A DNA stretch of 64,000 bases. Source: JADKAV01 sp963732355. Lineage in GTDB: Bacteria; Actinomycetota; Actinomycetes; S36-B12; UBA10799. This document shows positions 1 through 9,364 of the stretch, in pieces; the first letter of the stretch is position 1; every line of letters starts with the position of its first letter. The notes beneath the pieces are model-generated. The model was not told the origin of the DNA. It was given only the letters and a program-made list of their open reading frames with translations, and made no database searches. The translations under genes were made by a program, and so were the position numbers. The stretch spans positions 248,001-312,000 of the forward strand of contig CAVSZD010000011.1 in assembly GCA_963732355.1 (NCBI GenBank). Reading direction: 5' to 3'.

Positions 1-493
1 GCTGGCGCTGGTCCTGGACCTGTTCGACACCGGGGCGACCCGCGAAGGCCGCGGCGATCACCTCGTACTTGGTCGGATCGGACAACTTGACCCGGAAGGA
101 CTCCGGCAAGGCATCCGGCGTGACGTTCTGCGCGATCGGCGAATCGGCGAACTGCTCGATGAAGTGCTGGTAGGCCTCTTCTTTGGACTCGTAGTAGATG
201 TCCTGGACCAGCGGGCGCAGGGCGTTCAATTCCTGCTCGATCTCGGCGCGGACCTCCGGGGTGACGGCCCCCAAGGCACAGGCCGGCTCCGCCGAATTCG
301 CCCCGCACAAGAAGATCGACACCTCGACGCGGTCGTACCAGAAGTCCTTCATGGAGTCGACCTGCGCCCGAACCAGCAACCCGGCACCGAAGAGCGTCAA
401 AGAGACGGCCACCGTGATGATCACGGCGAAGGTCATCGTGAGATTGCGGCGAAGCCCCTGGAAGGTCTCGCTGAGAATGAATCGAAGCTTCAC
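1..493 (-). CDS. ftsX: Cell division protein FtsX, N-terminal part (cut by window edge)
   Basis: Membrane partner of the FtsE ATPase. The FtsEX complex sits at the septum and activates peptidoglycan hydrolases from outside the cell. About 164 residues are visible; the C-terminal part lies beyond base 1. After a short basic start there is one hydrophobic segment (about residues 19-42), then an extracellular domain that contains two nearby cysteines, as in actinobacterial FtsX. The GTG start at 493 overlaps the ftsE stop as GTGA, which implies translational coupling and an ftsE-ftsX operon. Identity follows from this topology plus the neighbour. Confidence 0.9.
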   Translation of the reverse strand, partial: MKLRFILSETFQGLRRNLTMTFAVIITVAVSLTLFGAGLLVRAQVDSMKDFWYDRVEVSIFLCGANSAEPACALGAVTPEVRAEIEQELNALRPLVQDIYYESKEEAYQHFIEQFADSPIAQNVTPDALPESFRVKLSDPTKYEVIAAAFAGRPGVEQVQDQRQ

Positions 494-1185
494 GGCTGGT
501 GATCCTGCCCGTACACACCGCGCGCCTCGTCGCGGACCATGACACCGGCATCCAGTTCGATCACGCGTTTTCGCATCTGGTCGACGATGGCCGCGTCGTG
601 CGTGGCCATGATCACCGTGGTGCCCACCCGGTTGATCCGGTCGAGCAATTTCATGATCCCGACGCTGGTGGCGGGGTCAAGGTTGCCCGTCGGCTCGTCG
701 GCCAGCAGCAGCGCCGGACGGTTGACGAAAGCGCGCGCGATGGCTACCCGCTGCTGCTCACCTCCCGAGAGCTGATCGGGGAAACGGCCCATCTTGTCAG
801 CCAGCCCGACGAGGTCGAGGACCTCGGGGACCGACCGCTCGATGACTGCGTTCTTGCGGCCCAGCACCTGCAAGGTGAAGGCGACGTTCTGGTAGACGGT
901 CTTGTTCTGCAGGAGCCGGAAGTCCTGAAACACGGCCCCCATGCTCCGGCGCAGTTGCGGCACCTTCCAGCGCGAGAGCTTGCCCACGTCCTTGCCCGCC
1001 ACAACGACGCGGCCCACTGTGGGCTTCTCCTCACGCAGGATGAGCCGCAGAAAGGTGGATTTCCCGGATCCAGACGTCCCTACCAGGAACACGAATTCAC
1101 CGGGATCGACATGCATGGAGATGTCTTGGAGCGCTGGGCGGTTGCGCTTGTCGTAGCGCTTGGTGACGCGCTCGAAGGTGATCAA
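490..1185 (-). CDS. ftsE: Cell division ATP-binding protein FtsE
   Basis: Cytoplasmic ABC ATPase that works with FtsX in septal peptidoglycan hydrolysis. All ABC motifs are present: Walker A GTSGSGKST near residue 36, a Q-loop in VFQDFRLL, signature LSGGEQQRV, Walker B LLLADEP and the switch histidine in MATHD. I chose the TTG at 1185 (231 residues, close to the usual 229) because AGGTGGGG lies just upstream as a ribosome binding site and the protein then begins MITFERV like other FtsE. A longer in-frame start at TTG 1221 would add 12 residues, but it overlaps the TAGACT -10 box. It overlaps ftsX by 4 bases. Confidence 0.95.
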   Translation of the reverse strand: MITFERVTKRYDKRNRPALQDISMHVDPGEFVFLVGTSGSGKSTFLRLILREEKPTVGRVVVAGKDVGKLSRWKVPQLRRSMGAVFQDFRLLQNKTVYQNVAFTLQVLGRKNAVIERSVPEVLDLVGLADKMGRFPDQLSGGEQQRVAIARAFVNRPALLLADEPTGNLDPATSVGIMKLLDRINRVGTTVIMATHDAAIVDQMRKRVIELDAGVMVRDEARGVYGQDHQP

Positions 1186-1220
1186 TTGTCCCCACCTGGT
1201 GTGTTGGCCCTGACTGGTCA

Positions 1221-1226
1221 AGTCTA
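1221..1226 (-). promoter_or_regulatory. -10 box TAGACT upstream of ftsE
   Basis: TAGACT on the minus strand would start transcription near 1214, giving a short leader that carries the AGGTGGGG ribosome binding site of the TTG start at 1185. No convincing -35 box was found. Confidence 0.5.
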
Positions 1227-1278
1227 GGCACGGCTGCTCGCAACGCCGGTCAGGATCGCCGTAAGCAGAAGGTCAGAA

Positions 1279-2391
1279 TCAGTTCGGGGACTGCTGCTGG
1301 CGCCGCCAGCGGATGCCCGCCTCGACGAACTCGTCGATCTCGCCGTCGAGAACCGCAGCCGTGTTGCCGGTCTCAACCTCGGTCCGCAGGTCCTTGACCA
1401 TCTGGTAAGGGTGCAGAACATACGAGCGCATCTGGTTGCCCCATGAGCCCGAGGAATCCCCCTTGAGGGCGTCCATCTTGGCCTGCTCCTCCTGCCGCTG
1501 ACGTTCGAGCAACTTCGCCTGCAGGACCGCCATCGCCGTGGCCTTGTTCTGCAACTGCGAGCGCTCGTTCTGGCAGCTCACGACGATCCCGGTGGGCAGG
1601 TGGGTCAGACGCACCGCTGAGTCCGTGGTGTTGACGCCCTGCCCCCCGGGCCCGGATGAACGGTAGACGTCCACCCGAAGTTCGTCCTCGGGGATCTCGA
1701 TGCTCTCGGTCTTCTCGACCACAGGGATCACCTCGACCTCGGCGAAGGAGGTCTGGCGACGGCCCTGGTTGTCGAAGGGACTGATCCGCACGAGCCGGTG
1801 GGTGCCCTGCTCGACGCTGAGCGTGCCGTATGCGAACGGCGCCTTGACCGCGAAGGTCGCTGACTTGATGCCGGCCTCTTCGGCGTAGGAGGTCTCGTAG
1901 ACCTCCACCGACCAGCCATGGCGCTCGCAGTAGCGCCCGTACATGCGCAGGAGCATCTCCGCCCAGTCGGCCGCATCGACCCCGCCGGCGCCCGAGCGGA
2001 TCGACACCAACGCCTCGCGTTCGTCGTACTCACCGGACAGCAGGGTCCTGACCTCGAACTCGGTGATCTCGGCGTGCAGGGACGCCAACTCGCGTTGCGC
2101 CTCTTCCATCGCGCTGGCATCGGCTTCGGCTTGGGCCAGTTCGACCAGGATCGGCAGGTCGTCGACACGCTGACGCAGGACCATGACCTTGCGCCGCTCC
2201 TGCTGCAGGTACGACAACCGCGAGGTGATCGCCTGTGCCTCTTCCGGGTCGTCCCAAAGGTTCGGCGCCGAGGCCTGCTGCTCAAGTTCGGAGATGTCAA
2301 CCTCGAGCCGGGGAACATCTATGACCGCCTCGATCTGCTGCAGCACAGCGTCGATGGCGGCTATCTGTTCGGCAATGTCAAGGTCGGCCAC
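1279..2391 (-). CDS. prfB: Peptide chain release factor 2
   Basis: RF2 recognises UGA and UAA stop codons and triggers peptide release in the ribosome. The 370-residue protein has the RF2-specific SPF tripeptide (about 204-206) that reads the stop codon and the universal GGQ hydrolysis motif (about 249-251, in GPGGQGVN). The reading frame is continuous, so the autoregulatory +1 frameshift of many bacterial prfB genes is absent, as is usual in actinobacteria. The GTG start at 2391 follows a TACCCT -10 box by six bases, which points to a leaderless message. prfB lies upstream of ftsE-ftsX, an arrangement also found in mycobacteria. Confidence 0.96.
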   Translation of the reverse strand: MADLDIAEQIAAIDAVLQQIEAVIDVPRLEVDISELEQQASAPNLWDDPEEAQAITSRLSYLQQERRKVMVLRQRVDDLPILVELAQAEADASAMEEAQRELASLHAEITEFEVRTLLSGEYDEREALVSIRSGAGGVDAADWAEMLLRMYGRYCERHGWSVEVYETSYAEEAGIKSATFAVKAPFAYGTLSVEQGTHRLVRISPFDNQGRRQTSFAEVEVIPVVEKTESIEIPEDELRVDVYRSSGPGGQGVNTTDSAVRLTHLPTGIVVSCQNERSQLQNKATAMAVLQAKLLERQRQEEQAKMDALKGDSSGSWGNQMRSYVLHPYQMVKDLRTEVETGNTAAVLDGEIDEFVEAGIRWRRQQQSPN

Positions 2392-2397
2392 CTTCGT

Positions 2398-2403
2398 AGG
2401 GTA
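2398..2403 (-). promoter_or_regulatory. -10 box TACCCT of prfB (leaderless)
   Basis: TACCCT ends six bases before the GTG start at 2391, so the transcript should begin at or next to the start codon. Confidence 0.5.
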
Positions 2404-2415
2404 ACCGTGGCCGCG

Positions 2416-2784
2416 CTACCAGTTTGCGACGTACCTCTCCTGCTTGTCCTTGAACGCACCCACCAGGATCATGATGAAGTCGATCAGCGTGCCGATCCCG
2501 AACAGGCCGCCGGTCAACAGCCACAGAACGCCGGTACCGATCTTGCCGACGTAGAAGCGGTGGATGCCTGCGACAAGGACGAAGCCAAGCGCACACAGCA
2601 GGACTGCAGCCAGGCGCGACTTCGGTGAGGCGGGGCGACCTTCGGAGTCGACCATGGGCTTCCCGTCCGGGTACATGGGCACACCTGCCGGCGCCGATTG
2701 AACGGGGGCCGGCGCCGGAGGGGGCGGGGGCGGGGGGACGCTGCTGCTCTGCGGGTTCTGCTGGGGCTCGGGGCTCTGAGTCAT
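2416..2784 (-). CDS. TM2 domain membrane protein
   Basis: A 122-residue protein of unknown function. The N-terminal third is a low-complexity proline-rich stretch with a run of seven prolines. The C-terminal half is a TM2 domain: two hydrophobic segments joined by a short loop, beginning with the usual AGIHRFYVGK and ending in a short basic tail. TM2 proteins are small inner-membrane proteins whose biochemical role is not settled. I start it at ATG 2784 rather than the in-frame site 18 bases upstream because a TAGGGT -10 box ends seven bases before this ATG. Confidence 0.85.
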   Translation of the reverse strand: MTQSPEPQQNPQSSSVPPPPPPPAPAPVQSAPAGVPMYPDGKPMVDSEGRPASPKSRLAAVLLCALGFVLVAGIHRFYVGKIGTGVLWLLTGGLFGIGTLIDFIMILVGAFKDKQERYVANW

Positions 2785-2791
2785 GGGCCAT

Positions 2792-2797
2792 ACCCTA
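2792..2797 (-). promoter_or_regulatory. -10 box TAGGGT of the TM2 gene (leaderless)
   Basis: TAGGGT ends seven bases before the ATG at 2784 and decides the start in favour of the shorter protein. Confidence 0.5.
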
Positions 2798-2808
2798 CCC
2801 ATCGCAGC

Positions 2809-3861
2809 CTAAAGTGCCAGCAATTCGGGCTTGGCCGCGAGTTCCTCGGCGATGCGCACAACAGCTGATGCCGCTTTGGGCACCTGCGCCCCGAGTCGGT
2901 AACTGGGCGCCAGTTCAACGGTGACGAACCATCCCTGGGTGTTGCGGGCGGTCCAGCGGCTCATCGTGCCCGGATACCATTTCCCGCAGTTGGTGGGCCG
3001 GCCAGGCTGCTTCAGGCCGATGAGGTCGGCCGTGCGCCGGACCCAGAACACGGAGCGCTGGTCACACACACTGAGCACCGTGTCCCACGGCTGGTGGAAA
3101 CTCAAAGTACCCGTCGGCTGCAACCTCTGGATGAACCGCATCATCGCTTTGGTCTCGGGTTCACTGCCGGCCGCTCGGCCGGAGCGGTACTGCCGCGCCG
3201 ACCAGGTCCCCGGGAAGTTGCGGTTCAGGTCCACCCCTCGGGCGTTGTAGCGGTCGCCCCTCGCCGCCCCGTCGGGGTTCATGGTCCGGATCGTCCACAA
3301 CTGGTAATCGCTGTCCTGCGCGATCGTGCGCTTTCGGATCCGGTCGGTAACCCGAAGCCCCGCTGGCTCACTGCCGTGCATCTGGCCGACGGAGAGAAGC
3401 ACCGTCACCGCCAGCGGGTTGCCCTGCCGCACCGCCCAGATCTTGCGCCCCTGGGCGGAGCGCCCGACGAGCACCTTCGCGCTGGGGAAGATCGGCTCGG
3501 CGAGCACGGCCCTAAGCCGGATCAGACCGCTGGGAATGGACGGCTCACTGGTGGTGACGCCGTCGGTGGCCGTAACCGTGAAGCTATAGCTGGTGCGGTC
3601 GGGCAAGGAGTCGAAGAAGCAGGTGGGGGTCGCCGACTCACACGTCTGTCCAGAGGGATCAGCCGTGGCGGTGTACGACGTGGCACCCGCGACGGGCTCC
3701 CACGAGACGACCAGACCGGTCCCGGACTGCTGACCGGTCACGCCGGTAGGGGCCATCAGCGTCGCGGGGGCAACCACGGGCGCTGGCTCATCAGCCGCTG
3801 CCGGAGTCGCACCGGCGGCCACCAGCGCCATCAGCGCTGCGGGCAGAACCAGGTGTTTCAT
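2809..3861 (-). CDS. Secreted M14-family zinc carboxypeptidase-like protein with fibronectin III domain
   Basis: A 350-residue exported metallopeptidase. Residues 1-23 form a signal peptide ending near AAA-DEP. Residues about 38-115 are a fibronectin type III domain. The rest is an M14 fold with the expected ligands: H162 and E165 in MHGSEPAG, the substrate-binding region MNPDGAARGDRYNARGVDLN, H256 in LSFHQPWD, and a C-terminal glutamate (E316) in TVELAPSY as the likely catalytic base. M14 enzymes trim C-terminal residues from peptides or, in the peptidoglycan branch, from stem peptides; which applies here cannot be told. A TACGGT -10 box ends six bases before the ATG, supporting this start over the longer reading frame. 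Confidence 0.85.
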   Translation of the reverse strand: MKHLVLPAALMALVAAGATPAAADEPAPVVAPATLMAPTGVTGQQSGTGLVVSWEPVAGATSYTATADPSGQTCESATPTCFFDSLPDRTSYSFTVTATDGVTTSEPSIPSGLIRLRAVLAEPIFPSAKVLVGRSAQGRKIWAVRQGNPLAVTVLLSVGQMHGSEPAGLRVTDRIRKRTIAQDSDYQLWTIRTMNPDGAARGDRYNARGVDLNRNFPGTWSARQYRSGRAAGSEPETKAMMRFIQRLQPTGTLSFHQPWDTVLSVCDQRSVFWVRRTADLIGLKQPGRPTNCGKWYPGTMSRWTARNTQGWFVTVELAPSYRLGAQVPKAASAVVRIAEELAAKPELLAL

Positions 3862-3867
3862 CGCACC

Positions 3868-3873
3868 ACCGTA
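3868..3873 (-). promoter_or_regulatory. -10 box TACGGT of the M14 peptidase gene (leaderless)
   Basis: TACGGT ends six bases before ATG 3861. It lies back to back with the promoter of the AlkB-like gene on the other strand. Confidence 0.45.
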
Positions 3874-3884
3874 CGTCATGGATC

Positions 3885-3913
3885 TTGATACGTACATCTG
3901 TTCGACATACAGT
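3885..3913 (+). promoter_or_regulatory. Promoter of the AlkB-like gene
   Basis: TTGATA (3885-3890), a 17-base spacer and TACAGT (3908-3913) form a good housekeeping-type promoter. Six bases follow to the GTG at 3920, so the message is probably leaderless. This is the most complete -35/-10 pair seen in the window. Confidence 0.7.
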
Positions 3914-3919
3914 GGCCAT

Positions 3920-4519
3920 GTGCAAGCAAGCATCCGTCTGGACAGTCACAGCGCGGACCCCGCCCGACTGTCGTCCTTGCGGCGCACCGACCTGGGTGCC
4001 GGAGCCTGGGTGGATCATCTCGCCGGCTGGGTCAGCGACGACGTCGAGATCTTCGACGTGCTCACCGAACATGTCCCCTGGCGTCAGGATTCCCGACCTA
4101 TGTACGACAAGGTTGTGGACGTGCCCAGGCTGACCGCGTGGTGCCGCAACCCCGCCGCTCTGCCCCACCCCAGCCTGGTGCGCGCGTTCGATGCCCTGAA
4201 CGCCCACTACGGCCCGGAGCCGTTCACGACTGCGGGTTTGTGCTGGTACCGCGATGGGCGCGACAGCGTCGCCTGGCACGGCGACACGATCGGCCAACAT
4301 CGCGAACAGACCGTGATCGCGATCGTGTCCCTGGGCCAGGCACGCCCGCTGCAGTTACGTCCCCGCGGCGGGGGCAGCAGCCTGTCCTTCAACGTCGGTC
4401 ACGGCGATCTGTTCGTCATGGGCGGCACTTGTCAGACGACCTGGGAACACGCGGTCCCCAAGGTCTCCCACGCAGGTCCGCGCATGAGCGTGCAGTTCCG
4501 CCAGGCGGGCGTGGACTGA
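3920..4519 (+). CDS. AlkB-like 2-oxoglutarate/Fe(II) dioxygenase
   Basis: Predicted to remove alkyl damage from nucleic-acid bases by oxidative demethylation. The iron ligands are visible as H120 and D122 (WHGDTIG) and H177 (WEHAVPK). The 2-oxoglutarate-binding arginines are R188 and R194 (RMSVQFR), and the substrate-side motif CWYRDGRDSVAWH matches AlkB homologues. The GTG at 3920 (199 residues) is preferred to the ATG at 3878 because the promoter lies between them. It runs away from the M14 gene and ends one base short of the gdh stop, tail to tail. Bacterial AlkB homologues of this group are often stand-alone; no ada gene is visible. Confidence 0.88.
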   Translation: MQASIRLDSHSADPARLSSLRRTDLGAGAWVDHLAGWVSDDVEIFDVLTEHVPWRQDSRPMYDKVVDVPRLTAWCRNPAALPHPSLVRAFDALNAHYGPEPFTTAGLCWYRDGRDSVAWHGDTIGQHREQTVIAIVSLGQARPLQLRPRGGGSSLSFNVGHGDLFVMGGTCQTTWEHAVPKVSHAGPRMSVQFRQAGVD

Positions 4520-4520
4520 A

Positions 4521-7500
4521 TCACACACCCTGCTGGGAGACGTTGCGCAGCAGTCGCAACGCAACTGACACCGTCGCCAGGCTCGGCGGCCCGGAGGCCC
4601 GGATCTCGTCCAACGTCCCGCGTGCCCTCGCCATACCCTCGGGGTTGGCTTTCTCGAACTCCGCGACCCGCTCTTCGGGAGGCAGTGCCGCATCGGTGCG
4701 CCTCAGAACCCTGACAGTGAGACCGGCCTGGGCGGCGTACAGATCCTGCCGGACAGCACCTCGGGCCAATGCCGACCAGCGATCAGCGCGGTCCAGGTTG
4801 GAGATCTGCATCAGCAGAGCATCGACGCCGAAGCGTTCGGACACTGCGAAGTAGAGGTCCGCGACAGAGGCCGGGTCCTCCTTCTCGCGCGCGGCGATAT
4901 CGGCTACGTCGAGCAGCGAGTACTGGTCCAGGCAGGCGGCCACACGAATTGCCAGTGGCTCCGGAGCACCGAGGGCCACGAAGTCGTCGGCACGGTCCTT
5001 CAGTCGCTGCTGCTCGGTCCCGCGCAAGTAGTCGGGCACCTTGGCGGTCAGAGCGTGCACGACCGGATGCACACCCTCGATGAGCTTGGATACGTCGAGC
5101 ACACCGCCGCGGGTCGTCAGGACCCACCGCACCGAGCGGTCGAGCAACCGCCGGACCTCCAGGTACAGGGCGTTCTGGGCCGCGGTCGGAGCGACCCGGT
5201 CCAATGCCTCGATCTCCTGCCAGATCCCGTCGAGATCGAAGATCTGGCGCACGGCCACATAGGCCCTGGCGATCTCCTCGATCGACGCGCCGGTCTCCTC
5301 CACTGCACGGTGCACGAACGTGATGCCGCCGTGGTTCACGATGTCGTTGGCGAGCATCGTGATGACGATCTCCTTGCGCAACGGATGTTCATCGAGCCGA
5401 TCGCCGTAACGCGAACGCAGGTCCGGCGGGAAGTATTCGGCCAACGCATCCTTCGCCCAGCCGTCGGCGTCCACCGAAGTCGCCATCAGATCATCGGTGA
5501 GCGCGATCTTCGACCAGGCCAGCAGCACCGACAACTCCGGGGAACTCAGCCCGGTCCCCAACTTGATGCGCTCGGTGATCTGATCGTCGGTCGGTAGGAA
5601 CTCGATCTGACGGTCGAGCAGACCGCGGGCCTCCAGCGCCGACATGACACGTTGATGGACCGGCAACAGGGCTCCCCGTTGCGACCGCCCGTTGCTGAGC
5701 AACATGTTCTGCCAGTAGTTGTTGGCCAGAACCAGATCCCCGACATCCTCGGTCATGGCGGCCAGCAACTCGTTGCGCTGCTTGGTGGTCAGGTCACCCA
5801 CGGCCACGATCCGGTCGAGCAGGATCTTGATGTTGACCTCGTGGTCACTGGTGTCCACACCTGCTGAGTTGTCGATGGCATCGGTGTTGAGCTGCACGCC
5901 GTTCTCGGCGGCTTCGATGCGTCCCAACTGGGTCAGCCCAAGGTTGCCGCCCTCCCCCACCACCTTGCAGCGCAATTGTGAGCCCGTGACCCGAATCGCG
6001 TCGTTGGCCTTGTCGCCGACCTCGGAGTTGCTCTCCGTCGCCGACCTGACGTAGGTCCCGATGCCGCCGTTCCAAAGCAGATCCACCGGGGCTTGCAGGA
6101 TGGCATGCAGCAGATCGTTGGGAGTCATGCTCTTCACACCCTCGGCGATCCCGAGGACCTTGCGCACCTGTTTGCTGATCGGGACGGATTTCAGGGATCT
6201 CGAGTAGACACCGCCACCGGAACTGATGAGCTTCTCGTTGTAGTCGGCCCAGCTGGAACGACTCAGTTCGAACAGGCGCTTGCGCTCCTTGAACGACTTC
6301 GCCGCATCCGGATCGGGGTCCAGGAAGATGTCGCGGTGGTCGAAGGCCGCGACCAGCCTGATGTGCTCGCTGAGAAGCATGCCGTTGCCGAAGACGTCGC
6401 CGCTCATGTCGCCGACGCCCACCACGGTGAAGTCCTGGCTCTGGGTGTCCACGCCCATCTCCAGGAAGTGCCGCTTGACCGCTTCCCAGGCCCCCCGGGC
6501 GGTGATGCCCATCGCCTTGTGGTCGTAGCCCACCGAACCACCGGAGGCGAATGCGTCGCCGAGCCAGAACCCGTACTCCAGCGCCTTCGAGTTGGCGATG
6601 TCCGAGAACGTCGCTGTTCCCTTGTCGGCCGCAACCACCAAATACGTGTCGTCGCCGTCGCGCCGATGAAGATCGGCCGGCGGTACGACCTCGCCGTCGA
6701 CGAGGTTGTCCGTGAGATCCAGCAAGCCCGAGATGAACGTCTTGTAGCAGTCGATGCCCTCGGCCATGAATGCTTCGCGGTTGCTCATCGGCGGCGGGTT
6801 CTTGACGATGAACCCTCCCTTGGAACCGACCGGGACGATCACGGAGTTCTTGACCATCTGGGCTTTGACCAGCCCCAGCACCTCGGTCCGGAAGTCCTCG
6901 CGGCGGTCGCTCCAGCGCAGCCCTCCGCGCGCGACCTTGCCGAAGCGCAGGTGCACCCCGGACACTCGCGGCGAGGTCACGAAGATCTCGAACATGGGTC
7001 TGGGCAGCGGCATCCCCGGAACTTCGCGCGGGTCGATCTTGAACGAGAGCCAGGACTTGGCCTTGCCGTCGACACTCTGGTAGTAGTTCGTCCGCAGGAT
7101 CGCCAGGATGATGCCGAGCAACTGCCGGATCACCCTGTCGTCGTCCAGTGAGGCCACCGAATCAAGGGCCGTCAGAACTTCCTGATGCAAGGACTTGGCC
7201 AGCTTGTCGTCGAAGTTGGCCGGATGATGGCGCGCCTCGAACAGGTCGACCAGCAACCTCACGATCTCGGTGTGACTGACGAGGACCTCGGTCATGTATT
7301 GCGCGGAGAACGGAGTCCCGATCTGACGGGCGTACTCCACCCAGGCCCGGACGGCGGCGACCTCGCGCCAGTCGAGTCCGCCGGTGGTCACCAGTGTGTT
7401 CAGCCCGTCCGCATCGGCCTGCATGCCCCAGCACGCCAGGAACGCCTCGCTGAAGCGCTGGGTGAACGTGGCGTCGTTGGGCATCTCTTCATCCGGCAGT

Positions 7501-9354
7501 CGAAGCCCGAAGTCGTAGATGTGCCGCGATACGCCATCGCGCCCGGTCACGTTGTAGGGACGCTCGTCGAGCACCTCCACCCCGAAGCCGTTCAGGATCG
7601 GGATGACCGATGCCAGCGAGACCGGGGGGCCCGCCCGGTAGATCGTGAACCGGCGATCCCGCAGGGATGTCACGACAGCTGGCAATGCCAGTGACACAGA
7701 GATCCCGGCATCACCGAGGGCGTCGAGGTTCACGATGTCGGCGACCGCCTCCCGGGCCGCCGCGTCTTCCTTGTACGCCTCCGGGAAGGTGCCGCCGAAC
7801 TTGCCCAGCAGGCTGCCCGCCCGCTCCTCGCCGACGGCGGTGACCAGGGACGCCGTCAGATGGTCGTCCCAGGACTGCACTGCCTGGGCCAGTTCGGCCT
7901 CCAGTGCTGCCTCATCGACGTCGGGGATTGGAACTGCCCGGGGCATGTGGACCACGATGTGGAGCCGGGCGAGCACGGACTCGGTCAGCAGTGCGGTGTG
8001 ATCGACGGACTCACCACCGTAGGCGGCCAGCAACTTCGACTGCACCCGTTCCCGAACGTGGGTGTTGTACCTGTCACGCGGCAGGTACACCAGGCACGAC
8101 ACGTACCGGCCATACCTGTCCCGGCGCGAGAACAGTCGAGTCTGACGACGTTGATGGATCTGCAGCACGGCCCGCGCGATGGGGAACAACTCCTCGGCAT
8201 CGGTCTGGAAGAAGTCGTCGCGCGGGTAGATCTCGCAGAACTGCAGGAGGTCCTTGCCACTGTGCGTGCCGGGGCCGAATCCGCTGAGTTCGAACAACTC
8301 ATCCACACGCCGGCGCAGCACGGGAATCTGGGTGACCGACTGGTTGTAGGTGCTGGACGTGAAAAGTCCGATGAATCGGTGCTCACCGATGACCTGGCCA
8401 TCGGCGTCGAACCGCTTGACCCCGACGTAGTCCAAGTGGACCGGCCGGTGGACTGTGGAGCGGGAGTTGGCCTTGGTCAGAACCAGCACCCGCGGTTCGG
8501 CGGCATGAGCCCGGACCGCCGGCGGCATCTCGGAGAAGGACTGCGACTGGACCCGGTCCGAGCGCAGCAGCCCCAGACCTGTGCCGGGCTGACTGACCAG
8601 CGCGCGTGGGGTCGGGGTCGCGCACCAGGTCGTACATGCGGTAGCCCAGGAACGTGTAGTTGCCCTCCGCCAGCCACTGGAGGAACTCGGCTGCCTCCTC
8701 TGCGTACCCATCGGGCACCGACGGCGGCGGGCTCGCACGCAACTCATCAGCAAGGGCGAGCGCCTGCGCGGTCATCCGCTGCCAGTCCTCCACCGCCTCC
8801 CGGACGTCGCGCAGGACTTTCAGCAGGATCGACTTGAGTTCCTCATGGCGCGCAGGGTCGCTGTCCAGGTCGATCTCGAGGTGGATCCACGACTCCCGGA
8901 TCACGTCGGGGGCCGACTCGTCAACGGGATTCGGCAGAACGGCCTGCAGGCCCCCGGCCACGTCGCGGCGCACCGAGTAGATGGGGTGCGCCACCATGTG
9001 CAGCGAGCGACCCGCCTGGGTGATGGCCGCGACCACTGAGTCCAGCAGGAACGGCATGTCATCGGTGATGACCTCGACCACCGTATGCCCACATGTCCAC
9101 TCGTTGGCCGCGACCGTCGGGGTGAAGACGTCCACGACGGCGGTGCCCTGCGGGCGGACCGCGGCCAGACGCAACATGTGAGTTGCCGGTCCGACGACGT
9201 CGATCGGGTCCTTGCCGATCAGATCGTCGGGTGCGACGTCCTCGTAGAAACGAGGCAAGAAGTCGGCCAGGTCGACCTCGAACTCGGCGGGTTGTGAACG
9301 CCCGGCCACCTCGTGGGCCGCTTCGAGCAATTCGGTCAGTGCATCTTCTGCCAC
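4521..9354 (-). CDS. gdh: NAD-specific glutamate dehydrogenase, large 180-kDa type (frame break near 8607)
   Basis: Catabolic enzyme converting glutamate to 2-oxoglutarate and ammonia with NAD. With one correction it is about 1,610 residues, the usual length of this class. The N-terminal piece (GTG 9354) carries the regulatory region and ends around YDLVRDPDP. The rest continues in another frame from RALVSQPGTGLGLLR. The catalytic domain has RWSDRREDFRTEVLGLVKAQ and the lysine motif PVGSKGGFIVK. One extra C in CCCC (8608-8611) restores a single frame if removed, so a base-calling indel is more likely than a real pseudogene. It lies 10 bases downstream of pruA, which produces glutamate, so the two probably form one catabolic operon. 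Confidence 0.92.
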
Positions 9355-9364
9355 GGTTCTCTGC

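Noticed and set aside
1279..2391. Programmed +1 frameshift in prfB
   Set aside because: The RF2 frame is continuous from GTG to stop, and no internal UGA is present.
6093..7151. A 352-codon open frame antisense to gdh
   Set aside because: It mirrors the conserved catalytic region of gdh and has no motif of its own; similar shadows occur opposite most genes here.
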